Positions 5,387-9,393 of a stretch of DNA of 9,393 bases are shown one piece after another. The stretch comes from an uncultured Actinomycetes bacterium (GTDB lineage: Bacteria > Actinomycetota > Actinomycetes > Nanopelagicales > Nanopelagicaceae). The position numbers were made by a program, and so were the translations under genes. The notes beneath the pieces are model-generated. The model was not told the origin of the DNA. It saw only the letters and a program-made list of their open reading frames with translations, and made no database searches. Positions within the stretch are counted from its first letter, which is position 1; each line of letters opens with the position of its first letter. The DNA lies in the NCBI GenBank assembly GCA_903921405.1, contig CAIXPV010000025.1, positions 1 through 9,393 on the forward strand, given 5' to 3'.

Positions 5387-7842
5387 TGCGCGCTCCGTTA
5401 TCGTGGATAAAAGAGTTTGTGGATATCCCTGATTCCATCACAGTTGATCAAATTTCTGATGGTCTCATCCGTGTGGGCTTTGAAGTCGAAGAGATAATAC
5501 GTCAAGGTTCGGATCTAACTGGTCCGCTGCAGTTTGCAAGAGTTATTTCAATCGAAGAGATCACAGAGTTCAAGAAGCCGATTCGATATGTTGGAATCGA
5601 TTGCGGTGAAGTGCAGACACGATATGTAATTTGCGGAGCAACTAACTTTGCTGTTGGGGACTTAGTCGTAGCAGCACTTCCTGGTGCTGTTCTTCCAGGA
5701 AATTTTGAAATTGGCGCACGTGAAACCTATGGCAAGACATCAAATGGAATGATTTGCTCTGCACGTGAACTTGGAATCAGTGACGAGCATGCGGGGATTA
5801 TGGTTTTTGCCCACGACAGCGTTGAAATCGGTGCTGATGCAATTGCAGGACTTCAAATAAATGACACCATTTTTGATGTTGCAGTTAATCCAGATCGTGG
5901 ATACGCACTCAGCATTCGCGGTATTGCGCGCGAAGTTGCTGGCTCTTTAGATTTGCCCTTCAGAGATCCAATCGAATCGCTTAAGGAGCTAACTTTTAAG
6001 GAGACCGGAACAGGGGTCAGCGCAACAATTGCTGATCCATCAACGGCATCTGTTTTCTATCTACGCACTCTCTCTAATTTTGATCCAACGGCAACGACAC
6101 CCATGTGGATGAGACGTCGAATCGAAAAAATGGGGATGCGTTCAATTTCCCTCGTAGTCGATGTTACAAACTATGTCATGCTCGAACTAGGTCAGCCTTT
6201 GCATGCTTTTGATAGATCAACAATCAAAGGTGGATTAACAATTAGGCGTGCTGGCAAGGCGACCTCTTTTACGACATTAGATGGCCAAGTACGGCAGTTA
6301 GATCCCGATGATTTAATGGTCGCAGATGATGATCAGCCACTTGCTCTTGCCGGAACTATGGGAGGAGCATTCTCTGAAATTACCGAGACGACTACGGACA
6401 TCGCACTTGAAGCAGTTCGTTTCGATCCCATATGTATCGCAAAGAACTCTCGTCGCCACAAGTTGTCTTCAGAAGCATCACGTCGCTTAGAACGCAGCGT
6501 AGATCCCTCACTTGCCCAGTATGCATCTGCTCGATTTGTTCAACTTTTGACCGCACATAGCAGCGCTCAGCACGTCGCGACCGTCGTAGCAGGTAAGCCA
6601 ATATTTCCGTCCACCGTGCGCATTGATGCTGGGTATATCAGCAGAATTCTGGGCTTCGATATTCCGACTGCACAGATAGTTCAAGTTTTACGAACTATTG
6701 GATGCGACGTTGATGAAAATACCTTTGATATTAAACCTCCATCATGGCGCCCTGACTTATTGACTGCAGCTGATTTTTCAGAAGAAGTAGCCCGCATGGT
6801 TGGTTACGACAAAATTCCTTCAATCTTGCCACCTCGACCATTGCACGCTTCGCTTACTTCTACACAAAAACGCCGTCGCGCGGTTGCCTCGATGCTTGCA
6901 AGCAGAGGCTTAGCTGAGGTTCAGAGTTTTCCCTTCACTAATCAATCCACGATTGATTCGATGGGTTTTGTAGGCGAACGCGCTGCAACATATAAGTTAG
7001 CTAATCCAATGTCAGAAGAGTTTCCTCTGATGAGAGTGCACCTTGTTCCAGGTTTGATTGAAGTTGCCGCACGCAATATAAGCCGCGGCGCGAAAGATTT
7101 CGCGATATTTGAAATGGGCTCCATCTTTAGAAGTTCACAGAAGTTAGAGACTGCGATTTCTCCGGATTTATCAAAACGGCCTGAGCAAAAGGTTATTGAA
7201 GCGATTTTTGCAAGTGTCCCTAACCAGGGGTACCACGTAGCAGGATTACTCGTTGGCAAACTCGAGAATGAAAATTGGCAAGGCAAATCTCGTGCATACA
7301 ACTGGCAAGATGCGATCGCTTATGCCCAAGATATTCTTTCTCTGTGTAACGTTGAATGGACAGTTGGTCGGTCAGATTTTGCGCCATGGCATCCAGGGCG
7401 ATGCGCGGAGTTAATCGTCAATGGCAAGGCCGTTGCACATGCTGGCGAGCTCCATCCACGCATTGTCGCTGCGTACGGACTGCCCGAGAGATCAGTTGCA
7501 TTCGCTGTTGCTCTCAGCGCCCTTCCAGATTCGGTGTTAGTAAATCCAACTACCGTGGGAACCATGCCAGCTGCCGTTCAAGATGTTGCACTTATTGTTG
7601 ATTCGACGGTAAAGGCGGCTGATGTGACTGCGGCGCTACGAGAAGGTGCTGGTGATTTGCTCGAGTCGATCACACTCTTTGATCGCTACGACAAGATCGG
7701 TGACGGCAAGGTTTCACTCGCCTTCACTCTAGTTTTTAGAGCCATTGACCGGACGCTCACTGGTGATGAAGTCTCAGCAATGCGAGAAGCGGCTACAGCT
7801 GTGGCTAGTGCCAGATGTGGGGCGGTAGTTCGAACCGCATAA
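5386..7842 (+). CDS. pheT: Phenylalanine--tRNA ligase beta subunit
   Basis: An 818-residue beta subunit of bacterial size (about 800). It begins with the conserved MRAPLSWIKEFVD. The EMAP/OB-type tRNA-binding domain spans about 45-150. The B3/B4 editing domain lies about 210-400 and includes SLVVDVTNYVMLELGQPLHAFD-like sequence (255-276), LAGTMGG (321-327) and L341-E-A-V-R-F. His273 and Glu342 fall where editing-site residues lie in the E. coli enzyme, so proofreading of mischarged Tyr is expected. The B5 domain follows (about 410-480, with PPSWRPDL at 451-458), then the catalytic-like core (about 490-700). The C-terminal FDX-ACB domain (727-818) binds the anticodon stem. A G-rich stretch with GTAGG near 5375-5379 can serve as ribosome-binding site. 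The stop TAA (7840-7842) lies inside the argC operator. Confidence 0.97.
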   Translation: MRAPLSWIKEFVDIPDSITVDQISDGLIRVGFEVEEIIRQGSDLTGPLQFARVISIEEITEFKKPIRYVGIDCGEVQTRYVICGATNFAVGDLVVAALPGAVLPGNFEIGARETYGKTSNGMICSARELGISDEHAGIMVFAHDSVEIGADAIAGLQINDTIFDVAVNPDRGYALSIRGIAREVAGSLDLPFRDPIESLKELTFKETGTGVSATIADPSTASVFYLRTLSNFDPTATTPMWMRRRIEKMGMRSISLVVDVTNYVMLELGQPLHAFDRSTIKGGLTIRRAGKATSFTTLDGQVRQLDPDDLMVADDDQPLALAGTMGGAFSEITETTTDIALEAVRFDPICIAKNSRRHKLSSEASRRLERSVDPSLAQYASARFVQLLTAHSSAQHVATVVAGKPIFPSTVRIDAGYISRILGFDIPTAQIVQVLRTIGCDVDENTFDIKPPSWRPDLLTAADFSEEVARMVGYDKIPSILPPRPLHASLTSTQKRRRAVASMLASRGLAEVQSFPFTNQSTIDSMGFVGERAATYKLANPMSEEFPLMRVHLVPGLIEVAARNISRGAKDFAIFEMGSIFRSSQKLETAISPDLSKRPEQKVIEAIFASVPNQGYHVAGLLVGKLENENWQGKSRAYNWQDAIAYAQDILSLCNVEWTVGRSDFAPWHPGRCAELIVNGKAVAHAGELHPRIVAAYGLPERSVAFAVALSALPDSVLVNPTTVGTMPAAVQDVALIVDSTVKAADVTAALREGAGDLLESITLFDRYDKIGDGKVSLAFTLVFRAIDRTLTGDEVSAMREAATAVASARCGAVVRTA

Positions 7843-7866
7843 ATATGCATGCAGTTGCATATTTAT
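7839..7866 (+). promoter_or_regulatory. Putative ARG box (ArgR operator) upstream of argC
   Basis: A perfect inverted repeat with 11-bp arms: ATAAATATGCA (7839-7849), spacer TGCAGT, TGCATATTTAT (7856-7866). The core TGCAT-N4-TTGCA has the 4-nt central spacing of ArgR/AhrC operators (E. coli TGAAT-N4-ATTCA), and TGCAT half-sites recall Streptomyces ARG boxes. It overlaps the pheT stop codon and the argC -35. An ArgR-arginine hexamer bound here would block argC transcription when arginine is plentiful. argR itself is not in the window; in actinobacteria it usually lies further down the same arg operon. The repeat has no following T-run, so it is not a terminator. Confidence 0.72.
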
Positions 7867-7883
7867 AGATGATAGGCTAACCT
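7855..7883 (+). promoter_or_regulatory. Putative leaderless argC promoter
   Basis: TTGCAT (7855-7860) as -35, an exact 17-nt spacer, and TAACCT (7878-7883) as -10. Six nucleotides then lead to the argC ATG at 7890, so the transcript would begin at or beside the start codon. No Shine-Dalgarno is present. The -35 lies inside the right arm of the ARG box, the expected position for repression. Confidence 0.5.
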
Positions 7884-7888
7884 AGCCT
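7874..7888 (+). repeat. Short inverted repeat over the argC -10
   Basis: AGGCTA-ACC-TAGCCT is a perfect 6-bp-arm inverted repeat ending one base before the argC ATG and spanning the proposed -10. Its sequence differs from the ARG box, so it would suit another DNA-binding protein if functional. It could also be chance. If transcription starts at the ATG it is absent from the mRNA and could act only as DNA. Confidence 0.4.
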
Positions 7889-7889
7889 C

Positions 7890-8912
7890 ATGAGAACAGC
7901 GGTCATTGGTGGCAGTGGTTATGCAGGGGGAGAGCTCCTTCGTTTATTAGCGGTCCACCCACATTTTCATGTTGTTTATGTGAGTGCACACACAAATGCT
8001 GGCCAGTTAATAACCTCTGTTCATCCGCAACTGCACAGCTACGCAGGAATCTCCTTCGTGGCAGTAGAAACAATAGATTTCTCGTCTGTCGAATTAGTCT
8101 TTTTAGCTCTTCCACACGGTGAATCCGCCGCATTAATTGCCACAATTCCTGCAGAAGTGAAAATTGTCGATCTCGGTGCAGATTTTAGATTAGAAGATTC
8201 CAAGCAGTGGGAGAAATATTATGGAGGCAATTACGCCGGAGCCTGGGTGTATGGACTGCCTGAACTATGTAATGGCCAACGCGAAGCCATCACCCAGCAG
8301 TCCAGAGTTGCAAATCCAGGGTGTTATGCGACATCCATTTCTTTAGGAATAGCACCTGCAGTTGATTTGATTGATATCAGTGACATCGTGGTTGTTGCTG
8401 CCTCAGGTACAACTGGGGCAGGTAGGAGCGCAACAATTAATCTGATCGGCAGCGAGGTGATGGGCTCCCTCACCTCTTATAAGTTCGGGGGAGTGCATCA
8501 GCACACGCCTGAGATTGAACAAGCGATATCTGCGGTTGCTGGAAAGAAGGCCACCATTTCTTTTACTCCGATTCTTGCGCCAATGCCAAGAGGAATTCTT
8601 TCAACAATTACAGCAAAACTAAATATCGCTACAACCACGGAATCAGTGCATGCCCTTTTTACCAAAGCGTACAAGGATGAGTACTTTGTGGATGTCTTGC
8701 CTATCGGGCAGATGCCTAAAACGGCTTCACTAACCGGAAGCAATAAAGTGCACATTCAGGTAGCAGTGGACGAACACTCAAATCGTTTAATTATCAGTGT
8801 TGCAATCGACAATCTAGGTAAGGGCGCTGCCGGTCAAGGGATTCAGAATGCTAATTTAATGTGTGGATTTCATGAAGGCGCAGGACTCTCTGTTGATGGC
8901 CTTGGAGTATGA
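7890..8912 (+). CDS. argC: N-acetyl-gamma-glutamyl-phosphate reductase
   Basis: A 340-residue cytosolic enzyme for the third step of arginine synthesis: NADPH-dependent reduction of N-acetylglutamyl-5-phosphate to the semialdehyde. The N-terminal Rossmann domain has GGSGYAGGELLRLL (7-20). FLALPHG (71-77) and VDLGADFRL (93-101) follow. The active-site cysteine is C145 in NPGCYAT (143-149), with SGTTGAGR (172-179) next. The histidine motif HQHTPEIE (203-210) carries the general base, and FTPILAPMPRGI (225-236) and the C-terminal D307-N-L-G-K-G-A-A-G-Q match the family. Length is normal (about 340-350). It is the first gene of an arg operon, 47 nt after pheT. A likely ArgR operator and a leaderless promoter lie in that gap. 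The stop overlaps the argJ start by four bases (ATGA). Confidence 0.97.
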   Translation: MRTAVIGGSGYAGGELLRLLAVHPHFHVVYVSAHTNAGQLITSVHPQLHSYAGISFVAVETIDFSSVELVFLALPHGESAALIATIPAEVKIVDLGADFRLEDSKQWEKYYGGNYAGAWVYGLPELCNGQREAITQQSRVANPGCYATSISLGIAPAVDLIDISDIVVVAASGTTGAGRSATINLIGSEVMGSLTSYKFGGVHQHTPEIEQAISAVAGKKATISFTPILAPMPRGILSTITAKLNIATTTESVHALFTKAYKDEYFVDVLPIGQMPKTASLTGSNKVHIQVAVDEHSNRLIISVAIDNLGKGAAGQGIQNANLMCGFHEGAGLSVDGLGV

Positions 8913-9393
8913 GACTTCCCTTGGGTTTTCGAGCCGGGGCTGTAGCTGCTGGGCTCAAAAGTAGCGGCGCACTTGATTTAACAGTGATTGAAAATCAAGG
9001 CCCCCTCTTCGACTGTGCCGCTGTTTTTACAACAAATAAGGTAGCCGCTGCTCCCGTGATGTGGTCGCGCCAAGTGGCACAAGGCGGAATTGTTCGAGCC
9101 GCTGTTCTTAATTCTGGTGGTGCCAATGCATGTACCGGCCCTCAGGGCTTTGCCGATACCCATACGACTGCAGAGTCCGTAGGTGAGCTTTTGTCTATCT
9201 CTTCAGGCGAGGTCATCGTCTGTTCGACTGGGTTAATTGGCGAACTGTTACCAATGGAGAAAATTCTGGCTGGTTTAAAACTTATCGCGCCGGCACTTCA
9301 TAATGATGCGTTGGAGATTAGCGCGCAAGCGATTATGACTACAGATACCGTTTCAAAGATAGCAACGTATAATTCCCATGGCGCCGAAATGAG
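8909..9393 (+). CDS. argJ: Bifunctional glutamate N-acetyltransferase / amino-acid acetyltransferase ArgJ, partial
   Basis: The first 161 codons of ArgJ, cut by the right edge of the window. ArgJ moves the acetyl group from N-acetylornithine to glutamate, recycling it in arginine synthesis. Some ArgJ proteins also use acetyl-CoA. Visible family features are MRLPLGFRAGAVAAGLK (1-17), FTTNKVAAAPV (40-50), the oxyanion-region LNSGGANACTG (68-78), CSTGLIGELLP (107-117) and AIMTTDTVSK (about 142-151). The self-cleavage site (Ala-Thr-Met-Leu in most members) lies beyond the edge, so maturation and mono- or bifunctionality cannot be judged. The start overlaps the argC stop as ATGA, and GGAG (8904-8907) is too close for a normal ribosome-binding site, so reinitiation after argC is likely. 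Confidence 0.95.
   Translation, partial: MRLPLGFRAGAVAAGLKSSGALDLTVIENQGPLFDCAAVFTTNKVAAAPVMWSRQVAQGGIVRAAVLNSGGANACTGPQGFADTHTTAESVGELLSISSGEVIVCSTGLIGELLPMEKILAGLKLIAPALHNDALEISAQAIMTTDTVSKIATYNSHGAEM

Noticed and set aside
7839..7866. Inverted repeat after pheT as an intrinsic terminator
   Set aside because: The stem is AT-rich, no T-tract follows, and the TGCAT half-sites with 4-nt spacing fit an ArgR operator better.

Overview
This is a housekeeping segment of a bacterial chromosome, most likely from a moderately AT-rich actinobacterium. The gene content and order are actinobacterial: a SURF1 gene and a DUF3099 membrane-protein gene lie divergent from a fabG-fabI pair, the enoyl reductase is InhA-like, and infC-rpmI-rplT-rRNA methyltransferase-pheS-pheT runs directly into argC-argJ. 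Very short intergenic gaps, 1-4 nt gene overlaps and modest GC suggest a streamlined genome such as the freshwater Nanopelagicales (acI) group. That placement is inference, not proven by the sequence.

Layout. On the minus strand, positions 1-342 hold the N-terminal part of a SURF1-type cytochrome oxidase assembly factor that runs off the left edge, preceded by a DUF3099 gene (357-665). From about 690 everything is on the plus strand. fabG (704-1408) and fabI (1408-2178) are two reductases of type II fatty-acid synthesis. A 216-nt leader region follows. Next come infC (2395-2985), rpmI (2988-3185), rplT (3200-3559), a SpoU/TrmH-family RNA methyltransferase (3568-4353), and pheS/pheT (4379-5386 and 5386-7842), so this block serves translation. 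argC (7890-8912) and the first 161 codons of argJ (8909 to the edge) open an arginine biosynthesis operon.

Regulatory points. (1) infC has a perfect AAGGAG Shine-Dalgarno but no ATG/GTG/TTG at the right distance. The homologous start position is a GTC codon, so IF3 probably uses a non-canonical start here. (2) The same Shine-Dalgarno is complementary over 11 bp, with one bulged G, to a leader segment at 2328-2339. A further upstream segment (2246-2258) can compete for that strand, so the infC leader looks like a translational switch. (3) An 11-bp-arm inverted repeat with ARG-box geometry overlaps the pheT stop codon and the argC -35 region. (4) fabG, pheS and argC lack Shine-Dalgarno sequences but have a TANNNT -10 hexamer 6-7 nt before the ATG, as expected for leaderless mRNAs.

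I found no mobile element, CRISPR array, tRNA, rRNA or unfamiliar multi-gene system. The protein-coding content is conventional. The infC leader is the best candidate for something undescribed.
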